A stretch of 20,699 bases of DNA from Bacteroidia bacterium (GTDB lineage: Bacteria > Bacteroidota > Bacteroidia > Flavobacteriales > Flavobacteriaceae): positions 1 to 20,699 of the forward strand of contig JAUICT010000003.1 of the NCBI GenBank assembly GCA_030429325.1. Reading direction: 5' to 3'. Below the pieces are notes generated by a model. That model saw only the letters and a list, made by a program, of their open reading frames with translations, made no database searches and was not told the DNA's origin. The position numbers and the translations under genes were made by a program. This document shows, one piece after another, positions 1 to 8,974 of this stretch (within the stretch, counting starts at the first letter, position 1; each line of letters starts with the position of its first letter).

Positions 1-447
1 ATCCAAGGACAGAGGAAATGTATCGCTCTTATAAAAAAAACGGTATAGCGCATCGATTTCCAAAAGCAAGACAAGGGCAAAAACGCTCAAGCAGTATACT
101 TTGAAAAGAAGTTTTATGTTTTTAACCCGATATGTAGCATAAAATAATGGGAACAAAAGGAAACTGATTTGCCTTCCGATCATATCAAAACCTCTGGCAA
201 TGTTCTCCGTGTAGAACAGGCCCAAAAGGCTCATCACAAATACGGCCATTAGAATCCAAAAATACCTTGTGGTTTCAAAATTTAGATTCCCCTTCCAGGT
301 CATTAAGGTGATTTGAGCCATAAACAACCCTACGATTAAAATCGGATTGATTTTTTCAAGCGCAAATGTGGCCGCTACGCCAAGAAGCAATAAAAAAACT
401 ACATCTACGCGGTTTAAAGAGGCTTTGACCCTTTCCAAGTTTTTCAT
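1..447 (-). CDS. O-antigen polymerase/ligase-like membrane protein (partial, N-terminal 149 codons)
   Basis: An open frame starts at ATG 447 and runs without a stop to the left edge, so the C-terminal part lies outside the window. The 149 visible residues are strongly hydrophobic, with membrane segments at about 15-30, 35-50, 63-78, 93-105 and 115-131. The stretch around residues 76-105 (GLFYTEN, then an amphipathic link, then FLLFPLFYA) matches the start of Bacteroidota O-antigen ligase/Wzy-type proteins as I know them. Members polymerise lipid-linked repeat units in the periplasm (Wzy) or ligate chains to an acceptor (WaaL). The fragment lacks the large periplasmic loop needed to tell these apart. 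The start abuts the stop of the glycosyltransferase gene (TAG at 448-450) with no spacer, which suggests translational coupling. Its position after wzx and a glycosyltransferase favours a Wzy polymerase. Confidence 0.8.
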   Translation of the reverse strand, partial: MKNLERVKASLNRVDVVFLLLLGVAATFALEKINPILIVGLFMAQITLMTWKGNLNFETTRYFWILMAVFVMSLLGLFYTENIARGFDMIGRQISFLLFPLFYATYRVKNIKLLFKVYCLSVFALVLLLEIDALYRFFYKSDTFPLSLD

Positions 448-1563
448 CTATTCCATTAAAAAGGACTCCAGTTTAATGTAGTCAGTATCTCCTAAATACA
501 GGTTTTTATCCAATGTCGTAAAATGCGCTTTCATTGCGTCCTTGTTTTTCATTAAGAATGCCACTCCTTCTTCAATCCCTCCATCAACCTTGTAATCAAT
601 ATCAGTGCCCACACCATATTCCTTAACTTTTTCTGCAAGATAAGTGTCTTTGCTGCACAACAAAGGAACGCCATAGTACATACATTCATAAAGTTTATTA
701 GGAAGCGCCAATCTATTGTTCAGTGACACTTGATCAACATCGTAAATCAAATATATGATATCAATGGATGCGTATATTCTTTGCGTGTCGGTAAATGCAT
801 TGTACGGGCCAAAATAGGTTATGTTATCATATCTATCGGCATAGTCCTTGACCACATCCTGATATTCTCCTTTACCATAAATATGGATTTCAACAGTTGG
901 ATTATCTATATAGGTTTCAAAAAGCTTGATATATTCGTCCTTTCTAAGCAGCAACCCTACAATACCGATGATGGTCTTTTTGGAATCTTGTTTTTTTAAT
1001 TCCCCAGAAGTTTTGATCTCCTTGGACAACAGTTTATTTTCTAAAACAAAAACATCCTTTTTGAAGAATTTCTTAAAGTGATACGAGTAATACTTCTCCG
1101 ATGTGACAATAAGTTTATCGATGTATTTTTTATACAACACCCTTTCCAGGGTTCGCAATGTTTTGGCCCCAAGACCATTTCCAAAAACAAATTCCCGTAA
1201 GTCGGATATTTCAATGGTAACTGTTGCCGTTCTTCTTCCAAAAAACCTAATTGTTGAGAACAAATACAGCAACAGCACATCTAGATTGTTCACCAAAACC
1301 ACATTGTACTCATTGGTTTTTATGAGTTTTTTTATGTGCCCGATTGTTTTTATGTAGGTCCAAATCCTTTTTACAGGTTTAGATGCGTTGGGGATTTTTC
1401 CAAAGTTGGTTTGAATTACTCGTTTATCAATGGAATCATCTAAATTCGCTAAAGTACTCCTCTGAAAATAGGCCAGCGAGACGGTATTGTTCTTTGCCAA
1501 AAAATTAATTTGTTTTACAAATCTTGGATTGGGCTGATGGGAGATAAAAAAGAGAATGTTCAC
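448..1563 (-). CDS. GT4-like glycosyltransferase
   Basis: A 371-residue protein with the two-Rossmann layout of GT-B glycosyltransferases. The N-terminal domain opens with NILFFISHQP, typical of the acceptor-binding half. The C-terminal domain has a strand and loop at about 199-231 (IIGIVGLL, then IHIYGKGEY) and the signature NKLYECMYYGVPLL at 289-302. E293 there occupies the position of the donor-binding glutamate of GT4 enzymes. It should add one sugar to the growing lipid-linked repeat unit on the cytoplasmic side of the inner membrane; donor and acceptor cannot be read from sequence. The start is GTG at 1561-1563, and an in-frame TAA at 1579-1581 excludes a longer protein. It is the only glycosyltransferase in the window. 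The gene follows the largest gap of the operon (133 bases) and abuts the next gene. Confidence 0.85.
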   Translation of the reverse strand: MNILFFISHQPNPRFVKQINFLAKNNTVSLAYFQRSTLANLDDSIDKRVIQTNFGKIPNASKPVKRIWTYIKTIGHIKKLIKTNEYNVVLVNNLDVLLLYLFSTIRFFGRRTATVTIEISDLREFVFGNGLGAKTLRTLERVLYKKYIDKLIVTSEKYYSYHFKKFFKKDVFVLENKLLSKEIKTSGELKKQDSKKTIIGIVGLLLRKDEYIKLFETYIDNPTVEIHIYGKGEYQDVVKDYADRYDNITYFGPYNAFTDTQRIYASIDIIYLIYDVDQVSLNNRLALPNKLYECMYYGVPLLCSKDTYLAEKVKEYGVGTDIDYKVDGGIEEGVAFLMKNKDAMKAHFTTLDKNLYLGDTDYIKLESFLME

Positions 1564-1696
1564 TTCTATCGGTTTTCTTTACTGCGCTCGAAGATACTTT
1601 TAAAAAATCAATTCCCTGTTTTTATAAAGGAATCCAGCTGCCTGCACCTCATTTAGACTTTCCATTTCCAGTATTTTTCCTTAGGGCAAATGAAAC
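1564..1696. other. 133-base gap between flippase and glycosyltransferase genes
   Basis: This is the longest non-coding stretch here. On the minus strand it holds a 21-codon open frame beginning MESLNEVQAAGF and little else. I looked for a Bacteroidota promoter (TTG, about 19 bases, TAnnTTTG). The nearest match, TATCTTCG, has one mismatch and no TTG at the right distance, so I do not call a promoter. No hairpin followed by a T-run was found. Confidence 0.5.
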
Positions 1697-3169
1697 TTAC
1701 TTTATGTGTCGCTTGAGGAAACCAACATTGAAGGTTCCCACTACATCTTTCACAAATGCTATTCTTCCATAAAAGACAAATGCAAAAAACACAAAACCGG
1801 TAATTAAAAGTGCCAGTGCCAAGCCCAACACATTGGGAAGGTACCAATTGATAAAATAATTTGCCAAGAACAAAAGTAAAGTGACACCAGCAAAATAGAG
1901 TAGCTTAAAGTATCCATGCCCGTTGATATCTTTGCTACACCAATAGAAAGAGCATAGCCCCATGCTTACAAACGCAGCCATCAATGAAAGAGCCAGTGCC
2001 GACAATGTACTGTACAGTCCCTTAAACAGAAAGAACAAAACCACATGGATGAGTGTGGCCATTGCTATGGTAAACAAATTCACGGGCTTAAAAAAGCGGA
2101 TTTCAATAAACCCTTTCAATCCCTGAAATATGCAATACGGCAACAAGCCAAAAACCAAGATTCTAAATACAGTGATTACATCAATAATCATGTTCTCATT
2201 GGTCAACCAATATCGAATTAGTAAATCAATCCAATTGTACAAGATCACAATGACAAGCGTACTGGAATAAATAATTCCTCCAAACAACAGGTTAAGTGTT
2301 TTCTTCGGTTTGTCTGTTTCGTTATTATGGCCAACGATTACAGACGACAGTCTAGAAATTGGTTGAAGCACTATAAGTACCACTCGCGCCAAGGTAATGG
2401 CTATTAGAAAGGATCCCACAACCTCTTGATCTTCCTTTACCAACAACGATCCAACGGTAAGCATGAACATCTCAAAAAAAGTCATTCCGGCCCTAGGCAA
2501 TCCATACTTTAAAAAAGAAGTTCCCTCAATCTGTAATTGTTCTTTTGATGGGAGCCGGTACAATTTCAACTTTACTACGATATAGCTAAGGAAAATCAAC
2601 TGCATTAAACCCATAAAACAGAGTGAGATTCCGAGAACGTCAATTAAATTTTCCGAATGGCCCAACACCATAAAAACGGCCAACATGATCAAACTGGCAT
2701 TCATCATGTTGCTCATATTATACATCAATATGTTCCTGATGTTCAAAAAATAAGGCTGAACTATATAGCTAAGGTGAAGTATAGATATATAGACAAAAGT
2801 CAAAGCTAGATATGTATCCCTATCTTCAATATTGGGCAATAACAATTTACCTATGTACTCCTTAAAAAAGCTATACAAAAGCAATTGGATAAGAACACTT
2901 AGCAGCCATATACAAACAGAGATGGTATAATAATTCTTGATTTTTCCGTCATCATCCTTGTTCAGGCTCATGAAACGAGTCAGCGCCTGGGAGCACCCCA
3001 GTTGACTTAAGTTTGAAAAAGTCGGAGCAAGTCTCCTAATCAGCATAAAAATTCCTAGAAGGGCCGTGGACAGGTAAAATTCGGCCTCTTTAATCAACCA
3101 AAAATTAAAAAGAACCGCCAAGACGGCAAAAAGAGAACTGAACAGGACATCCAAACTAATCTTATTCAT
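1697..3169 (-). CDS. wzx: Wzx-like polysaccharide flippase (MOP superfamily)
   Basis: A 490-residue polytopic membrane protein with roughly 12-14 hydrophobic segments spread along its length, no signal peptide and short charged loops, as expected for MOP-superfamily Wzx proteins. The N-terminal region, with the segment ending in LIRRLAP and the loop with SQALTRFMSL at about 60-75, resembles the amphipathic first helix and first loop of polysaccharide flippases. Wzx moves undecaprenyl-diphosphate-linked repeat units from the cytoplasmic to the periplasmic face. The ATG at 3167-3169 overlaps the end of the heparinase-like gene by 8 bases (ATGAATAA), so the two are probably translationally coupled. 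Placement between modification enzymes and a glycosyltransferase/polymerase pair fits a Wzx/Wzy pathway. Family assignment is firm; substrate is unknown. Confidence 0.88.
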   Translation of the reverse strand: MNKISLDVLFSSLFAVLAVLFNFWLIKEAEFYLSTALLGIFMLIRRLAPTFSNLSQLGCSQALTRFMSLNKDDDGKIKNYYTISVCIWLLSVLIQLLLYSFFKEYIGKLLLPNIEDRDTYLALTFVYISILHLSYIVQPYFLNIRNILMYNMSNMMNASLIMLAVFMVLGHSENLIDVLGISLCFMGLMQLIFLSYIVVKLKLYRLPSKEQLQIEGTSFLKYGLPRAGMTFFEMFMLTVGSLLVKEDQEVVGSFLIAITLARVVLIVLQPISRLSSVIVGHNNETDKPKKTLNLLFGGIIYSSTLVIVILYNWIDLLIRYWLTNENMIIDVITVFRILVFGLLPYCIFQGLKGFIEIRFFKPVNLFTIAMATLIHVVLFFLFKGLYSTLSALALSLMAAFVSMGLCSFYWCSKDINGHGYFKLLYFAGVTLLLFLANYFINWYLPNVLGLALALLITGFVFFAFVFYGRIAFVKDVVGTFNVGFLKRHIK

Positions 3170-5114
3170 TACCGATATATTTTTTTACAGTAAAGAACAG
3201 CTCACTGTTGCCCTTGATCTTTGATTCCAAAACAATTTTTTTTGAGCGTACCCTATGGCCATAATTGTAGCTGAGCTGAAACTCTTTCTCCTTTATTGAA
3301 GAAAGCTTGTCAAAAGTAATTAAATACGACATTCCCCCGACCTTTGCGACGACTTGGTCCCCAGTAACTTCTACAGCTACATTTTCTGCAAAATGAATGT
3401 GTCTTTGCACCTTGTGTTGAAGCCTGCACTTGACTGAGTCTGTGCATAAAAGTTGAAATGACTTTTTGTCCAATGAAAATACTCTCTCATGTTCCACAGG
3501 GTCATTAAGTCTCATAAATCCATGGTGCTTTCCTGAAATTCGAATAATGTCCTCTTCTTGAACAATCTCAACATTAAGTGGCTTGGCAACATTAGCAATA
3601 CCCCAGTCGCCAATTAGCGGAGCTATTTCTTCATCATCAATAGTTAATATGTTATGGTAGGAAGAAGATTTCATCTCATTCTTGAGCTCTAGATTGCCCG
3701 TATAGGTATAACATCCAGGGTCTACAACAAAGTCCATTCCACTGAGCATGAGCTCAAAACTGTAAAGATCATTGTGGCCGTGGCCGCCCCTGCCTTTCAT
3801 CCCGACTTCACCCACATCCGTGATAAAGTAATCTTCCTTATTCTTTGCGATAATAAAACCGCCATCAGGAAATTGAACAAGTTGTTCATCTTGAATTTCA
3901 GCTTTCCTTGAAGTTGGCCTTTCATTCAGATTGAAGATTTCCACTGCAGACAAGTATAAGTTGTCAACGAGATTAAGTGTATCATCCTTTAAAAACCAAC
4001 TTGCCAACTGTAAAAGGTTTGAATGGTCATTTAAAGGTTGTCCATCATTCTCAAACACTGAAGCACTATCATTGTCACCAATTATGGGCGCCAAAGAATC
4101 AGGTTTTGTATAAGCCTTAGTAAAAAGACATGCATTCCTAAAGATCTCAACTGTTTTGGGTTTTATTGCAACCCCCATTCGTTCCATGGTCAAAAAACTG
4201 ATGAGAAACAGCTCGACCACCAGCCTATGGTAGGGTATTGATTTCTCAAAGTTGACACCATCCTGATAAAACTGTAGGTGAAACTCTTTCTCTATTTTGG
4301 ACAAGGCATATTTTAGCCACTTTTTTGCCTCTTTAAAAAAGTTGCCAAAAACATTGCCCAACAGCAACAGTGCAGTTAGGTTTGCGGTGTAGTGATTTCC
4401 CCGTACATCAGTATATTCAATATTGCGCCACAGAAAAACACCATGTAAAATCAAGATTTCATTGATCAGGTTTACCGTTTCCTCCGTATTTGGTGATTGC
4501 AAAACTATCTCTCTTAGCTGTACCAAATTGATACTACGGATGGACACTTCCATGGGATACCAGTTCACCGAGTGGGCGATTGGATTATTCGTTTTCCAAT
4601 CGTTCAATACCTCGTGGATGTAGTCTAGGTGTTCTTTGTCCCCGTCCAACAGGTAGTGTCTGGCCACAGGAATCAAAAAGCTCAATCTGGAGAGCTCCCA
4701 TGGAAACTTAACATCGTATTCCTCTTTTTTTCCCTTCTCGTAAAAACCGTATTCCTTAAAGTATTTGTTTTCCCACGTATGGCCCACACGCCAATCCATA
4801 TGCCAGTTATAAGGTTTCTGGAGTAAATACGTGTAGTCGAAAACCGAAACTTCTCCACTTAAAACGCTTTTGGACGTTGTTCTTATCTGGTCATGAATGA
4901 CATCAGGCAAGCCATTATTGTACCCTTTAAAATTTGGGGAGAGGAACAAACTTTTCTGACTCCAAACCGAATTGGAAGTTGAAATCATCCTAGAAACCTT
5001 CACCTCTATTTTGGGCCAAAATCCAGTTCTGTGATATCCCTTTAATCGAAAAAGTTGTACCGCCCTGAACCAGATAACAGGCAATGGCTTTGACAAAATA
5101 GTTTTGATGGTCAC
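3162..5114 (-). CDS. Heparinase II/III family protein (polysaccharide lyase/epimerase-like)
   Basis: A 650-residue protein with the family's two-part layout: an alpha/alpha-toroid over about 60-395 and a beta-sandwich Heparinase II/III-like domain over about 410-640. Visible active-site features are GNHY (N240-H241), IPYH (Y295-H296) and RGGHGHNDLYSF (H445, H447 and N448), matching the Asn/His, Tyr and His positions used by heparinase-type lyases. Such enzymes abstract the C5 proton of a uronic acid; dermatan sulfate epimerase shares this fold. There is no signal peptide or lipobox, unlike degradative lyases, so it may act in the cytoplasm or through an unknown export route. The start is GTG 5112-5114, with an in-frame TAA at 5142-5144 just upstream. 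It sits between the fused dehydrogenase gene and wzx, so a role in synthesis or editing of the polymer is likely. Substrate is unknown; UDP-ManNAcA-derived residues are a candidate. Confidence 0.88.
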   Translation of the reverse strand: MTIKTILSKPLPVIWFRAVQLFRLKGYHRTGFWPKIEVKVSRMISTSNSVWSQKSLFLSPNFKGYNNGLPDVIHDQIRTTSKSVLSGEVSVFDYTYLLQKPYNWHMDWRVGHTWENKYFKEYGFYEKGKKEEYDVKFPWELSRLSFLIPVARHYLLDGDKEHLDYIHEVLNDWKTNNPIAHSVNWYPMEVSIRSINLVQLREIVLQSPNTEETVNLINEILILHGVFLWRNIEYTDVRGNHYTANLTALLLLGNVFGNFFKEAKKWLKYALSKIEKEFHLQFYQDGVNFEKSIPYHRLVVELFLISFLTMERMGVAIKPKTVEIFRNACLFTKAYTKPDSLAPIIGDNDSASVFENDGQPLNDHSNLLQLASWFLKDDTLNLVDNLYLSAVEIFNLNERPTSRKAEIQDEQLVQFPDGGFIIAKNKEDYFITDVGEVGMKGRGGHGHNDLYSFELMLSGMDFVVDPGCYTYTGNLELKNEMKSSSYHNILTIDDEEIAPLIGDWGIANVAKPLNVEIVQEEDIIRISGKHHGFMRLNDPVEHERVFSLDKKSFQLLCTDSVKCRLQHKVQRHIHFAENVAVEVTGDQVVAKVGGMSYLITFDKLSSIKEKEFQLSYNYGHRVRSKKIVLESKIKGNSELFFTVKKYIGNE

Positions 5115-5148
5115 ACCAATTGATTTTTGTTTAAGGACTCGTTAAAGG

Positions 5149-7269
5149 CTAACTGTTTTGGATCAAAAAGGTTGCTCTGGTGGTTTGGACCATGTCTTCC
5201 AAGGTAATTGCCCACTTCCCAGCAGTAATGGCCTTATGCATATGCAATAGCTCCTCATATTGTCCTTTTTCAGGAATTTTGCCCATAAGCTCATTCACCT
5301 TTAATCCGTATCCTGTCAACTTTTTAAAATCGTCCATAATTATAGTCTTTCCATCATAATGTACCTCCAGATTCTCTTTTTGGTAACTCTTGTTGCCCAC
5401 TGAAAAATATTGTAGGTTGCCAACAGACCCATCTTGATATTTTAAAACTATGGCTACATTGTCATCATCTCGAACTTGGTCATTGTTTGGGCTTATTTTA
5501 TCAACACTTACAGATACCAATGGGGCATTGGTTAGGAAAGATATCAAATCAATGAAATGGCATACTTCGCCAACAACCCTTCCGCCATGTTCGTGTATGG
5601 CATCATCAGAAGGCTTAAACCCGGCATTGATGCGATAGCTAACATATAGGGGGTTGATTCTATTTTTGGTATGCTCATTTATTTCCTGTGCATACTTGCT
5701 AAACCTACGGTTAAATCCGGTCAACAAGAATGGTTTTTCCGAAATGGAATCATCTTTATAGAAGGCTACAATCTTGTCCAAATCTTCTTGGTTGGTAGCC
5801 AATGGTTTTTCTACGAAAACATGCTTTCCTGCTTGTAGTGATTGTAAAACCAAGCTGGCGTGGTCTTTATGTTGAGTCGTTATAAATACTAGATCGACCT
5901 CATCATCATTGAGCACATCGGTTATGTCTGAAGTTGCATATTTTGCATTGAAATGGGTTGCCACAGATTTTCCTTTGTGCCCAGTTCTGTTCACAACGGC
6001 ATACAAGGCGTATTTATCCTTCATTTTTTCCATGTTTGGAAGATGCATTGCCGTAGCAAAACTCCCTGCACCTACCAAAGCCACATTTAAAACCTCTTTC
6101 TTACTACTGAATTCAGGATTTACCACAACTTTGGCGTTTGCTTCTTTGGCCTCCTTTGGCTCATAGCTCAGCAATACTATAATTGGTTTTTCTGGACCTT
6201 GTAACGAATCATATGCTTCTTCTGCTTCATCGATAGGGTATACCTTATTGATTAGAAGATCGAGTTTAACCTTATCCTCCTGAAGCATCCTGAGATACTC
6301 CGCCATATTTCTGTTCTCGGTCCATCTAACATAGGCATACGGGTAATCATGCCCAAGGTCTTCATATTGACGGTCATATCTGCCGGGTCCATAGGATGTT
6401 GATATCTTAAAATCCAGTTCTTTTTGATAGATATCCCCGCGCTTGATTTCCATTCCGGATACCCCAACCAAAATTACCCGTCCTTTCTTCTTGCAGGACT
6501 TGAATGCGTCTGATAATGGTTCACTACTGGCCGTTGCTGCTGTAAAGATAATTCCATCGGCCCCATATCCCCCGGTAAAGTCTGTCACTGTCTTGACCAA
6601 ATCTGTCTTTGCAGGATTGATTACCAAATCCGCTCCAAGCTCCTTTGCAATCTTCAACCGGTCTTCATTAATGTCGCTAACAATGGTCCTAATTCCAGAA
6701 TTTTTGAGAAACTGCACTGTTAACAAACCAAGAATCCCCGCACCTATTACCACGCCAAACTCTCCCATTCTTAAATCTGCCCTTCTAACACCTTGCAGGG
6801 CAATACCTCCTAAGGTAACGGTTGATGCCAGTTGAAGATCGAGCCCTTCCGGAACTTTCATAACCAGATTTTGCGGGACCACTACATACTCTGCATGATT
6901 GGCCAGCCCTGCACCTGCAGCAGCGACCTTGTCGCCAACCTTAATGTTGGTTACGCCTTCACCAACAGCAATTACAATACCTGCGTTGGAATATCCTGTA
7001 GGCGTCCCATATTTTACTTTTTGCTGTACCTTGGAAAAAGCTTTGGCAATACCTTGCGCTTTGGCTAAATCAATAACCTTTTTTAGGTTCTCCGGCTGTT
7101 TCATGGCTCTAACCAATAGGTTTTCTCCACTATTGCCAACACTTTTAAGTTCGGTGCCTGCAGAAATACAACTATACGAGACCGCTATTAAAACTTCGCC
7201 TTCAGATAATATGGGGGAAGGAACTTCTTCCGCTATTACTTTCCCTTTTTTAATGATTGCTTGTAACAT
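5149..7269 (-). CDS. Bi-domain oxidoreductase: MDR dehydrogenase fused to Gfo/Idh/MocA dehydrogenase
   Basis: A 706-residue natural fusion. Residues 1-370 form a medium-chain dehydrogenase with a Rossmann nucleotide site at VIGAGILG (174-181). After a linker, residues 395-706 form a Gfo/Idh/MocA oxidoreductase with LVGAGSFA (398-405), the family signature VEKPLAT (486-492) and a histidine-containing stretch GEVCHFIDL (567-575). The MDR half lacks the normal zinc features. C34 is at the usual first-ligand place, but the expected GHE is GYS (91-94) and the four-cysteine structural zinc loop is absent. This resembles the zinc-poor MDR group that includes BchC-like proteins. The fusion is known from exopolysaccharide loci beside heparinase-like genes, where it is presumed to oxidise or reduce a sugar; the reaction is not established. 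The ATG abuts the upstream SGNH gene's stop. Confidence 0.88.
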   Translation of the reverse strand: MLQAIIKKGKVIAEEVPSPILSEGEVLIAVSYSCISAGTELKSVGNSGENLLVRAMKQPENLKKVIDLAKAQGIAKAFSKVQQKVKYGTPTGYSNAGIVIAVGEGVTNIKVGDKVAAAGAGLANHAEYVVVPQNLVMKVPEGLDLQLASTVTLGGIALQGVRRADLRMGEFGVVIGAGILGLLTVQFLKNSGIRTIVSDINEDRLKIAKELGADLVINPAKTDLVKTVTDFTGGYGADGIIFTAATASSEPLSDAFKSCKKKGRVILVGVSGMEIKRGDIYQKELDFKISTSYGPGRYDRQYEDLGHDYPYAYVRWTENRNMAEYLRMLQEDKVKLDLLINKVYPIDEAEEAYDSLQGPEKPIIVLLSYEPKEAKEANAKVVVNPEFSSKKEVLNVALVGAGSFATAMHLPNMEKMKDKYALYAVVNRTGHKGKSVATHFNAKYATSDITDVLNDDEVDLVFITTQHKDHASLVLQSLQAGKHVFVEKPLATNQEDLDKIVAFYKDDSISEKPFLLTGFNRRFSKYAQEINEHTKNRINPLYVSYRINAGFKPSDDAIHEHGGRVVGEVCHFIDLISFLTNAPLVSVSVDKISPNNDQVRDDDNVAIVLKYQDGSVGNLQYFSVGNKSYQKENLEVHYDGKTIIMDDFKKLTGYGLKVNELMGKIPEKGQYEELLHMHKAITAGKWAITLEDMVQTTRATFLIQNS

Positions 7270-8895
7270 TTATAGATTTAATTCTGTTATAATATACTTT
7301 GCTAGCTTTTCATGGGCGTCTGCATTAAAATGCAGGACATCTATTTTATCCCTTACACTGCCTTTTGTGTAAATTCCAAAGTTTTCGGCACTTAGAATAT
7401 AAGACGCATCAACAAAATCCACGTTCTTATTGTTACAGTATGATTTCACTGCTATTAATAAGTCTTTATATTTAGATTTTTGAGGATATGCTGTTTTCTC
7501 TTTATGATTCCAAAATGGCGTCATTAAAAATATGTTCCGTTCTTTACTTTTTTGTGCGGACAAGTAGTCTATGATACGGAACATGTTCTTTTTTATCTGT
7601 TCCCATTCTGTATCACTATAGGTATATGAAACATTTGCGCGCTCCTTTAACTCTATTTCAAAACCTGCGTTCGGCAATATATTATCCCCTTTCTTACCAT
7701 TGTATATTGGAATTGCCCTAAAGTCATCAAACCAAACTGTTCCTGTTCCTCCGTAAAATAACGCATGAGGCTTTATTTTTACTACTTTCTTATCAAATCT
7801 GGCCCCAGCACTTGCTTTTTCCCAGTCATGGGTTCCTAAATTGAATTTTAAACCCTTTAGATACCACTGATAAGTCCCGTCATCAAAAAACACAAGAAAA
7901 TCCAAGGTATAGAGTTTTGCTCCTTCAGCATTTTGAGCTTTGCTCCATCCTGAAAATTCAAATGTCTCTGTTGGCTTTTCCAAGACTATATCATCCCCAA
8001 GCCATTTTGCTGAAGTTGACCCTATGTTTCTAATCTTTAAAGAGCTTGTCCCTGTTCTTGCTACAGTATGGTCCCACCCTAAGGTGTTGTCCAATTCCTG
8101 ATTTAGGGTTCTCCAATAATCCGGGGCTTTATTTGACACTTCGCCTTTATCTTCCTTGCTAGTTAGAACTTCCTTTATTTCTGTCTCTAGCCACTGTTTA
8201 ATAGCTGCTCTTTTATTGTAAACTTCTATGTTGTCCCCAACAATCTTATCAACATTTGCCGTTACAGTATTGTTTACATTCTTGGGGAAACCGTAAATAA
8301 CAGAACCATGATTTCCTCCAAGTATTTCTGCTTTTCTTGTTATTGGCTTATATTTTTTATCCTCAATGTTTTTAATCTCTGGTCTAACCTCATCAATTAA
8401 ACAATCCCAAGGTGTCGCCGAAATTAAAATTCGAGTTGGTTGTAGCACTTGTACTCCTTTTTCGGCAACAATCAACTTCTCTGTGGTTTTCATACCTCCT
8501 ATGGATAGATTATACACATTATATTCTGTACCATCCTTTATTCTTCTTGAAACCAATTTCTCATAAGAATTATATAGCTCCTCTCCCTGTATGGCCCTCA
8601 ATTGTGATGAACCAACCATTAGCAATTTCTCTCCTTCGCTATATTTCAAGTTTTCAAGGACTTTATCTATCAATTTGCCATAAGTGGGGTCAAAGGTCAG
8701 ATTATTTTTAGCTATTAACGAATCCATCAGTATATCAGCAGACCTTGCCATTTTTTTTACTCCACTATCCAATGCCAGATAGGATTGGGCCTTGGTATCT
8801 TTTAGAAAAAGTCCTGTTACCAGATAGGAAATACCCACTAATACTCCTATAGCTGTCATTATCTGAACAACAAATAAGTAAAGACTATTTTTCAC
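7270..8895 (-). CDS. Membrane-anchored SGNH-like protein with inserted CBM-like domain (copy 2)
   Basis: A 541-residue protein with one N-terminal membrane helix (about 5-31) and a large extracytoplasmic part. The SGNH-like blocks are VGSSQL (94-99, candidate nucleophile S97), NLSIGG (129-134), TPWDC (161-165) and the terminal DVLHF (D519-H522). Between the third block and the last, residues about 258-397 form a beta-rich domain that ends in GTGTVWFDD, a typical end of CBM4/9-like jelly-roll modules. It is a paralogue of the upstream protein with the same architecture and many shared short motifs. Paired with an MBOAT gene, such proteins usually move acyl groups onto polysaccharide (AlgJ/AlgX, DltD); the GSS form of the nucleophile motif recalls DltD. 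The start is GTG 8893-8895; an in-frame TAA at 8902-8904 excludes extension. It abuts the fused dehydrogenase gene. Could instead be an esterase. Confidence 0.75.
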   Translation of the reverse strand: MKNSLYLFVVQIMTAIGVLVGISYLVTGLFLKDTKAQSYLALDSGVKKMARSADILMDSLIAKNNLTFDPTYGKLIDKVLENLKYSEGEKLLMVGSSQLRAIQGEELYNSYEKLVSRRIKDGTEYNVYNLSIGGMKTTEKLIVAEKGVQVLQPTRILISATPWDCLIDEVRPEIKNIEDKKYKPITRKAEILGGNHGSVIYGFPKNVNNTVTANVDKIVGDNIEVYNKRAAIKQWLETEIKEVLTSKEDKGEVSNKAPDYWRTLNQELDNTLGWDHTVARTGTSSLKIRNIGSTSAKWLGDDIVLEKPTETFEFSGWSKAQNAEGAKLYTLDFLVFFDDGTYQWYLKGLKFNLGTHDWEKASAGARFDKKVVKIKPHALFYGGTGTVWFDDFRAIPIYNGKKGDNILPNAGFEIELKERANVSYTYSDTEWEQIKKNMFRIIDYLSAQKSKERNIFLMTPFWNHKEKTAYPQKSKYKDLLIAVKSYCNNKNVDFVDASYILSAENFGIYTKGSVRDKIDVLHFNADAHEKLAKYIITELNL

Positions 8896-8974
8896 AGATC
8901 TTTAAAATTAAGCGTGCAAAAGGTTTTTTTCCAAAGAGATTGATATTTGCCCTTCATAAGCATCACTTTACTAG

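Noticed and set aside
1564..1696. A 21-codon minus-strand open frame (MESLNEVQAAGF...) in the largest gap, and a possible promoter TATCTTCG.
   Set aside because: It is too short, with no recognised product. The promoter-like box has one mismatch and no TTG about 19 bases upstream.
6443..7372. Long plus-strand open frames opposite the fused dehydrogenase gene (130 and 157 codons).
   Set aside because: Both lie antisense to a well-supported gene, have low-complexity composition and show no family motifs; they are frame shadows.
8896..8974. A possible terminator or hairpin between the two SGNH-like genes.
   Set aside because: Only a two-base G/C stem around an A-run could be found, with no T-run after it.
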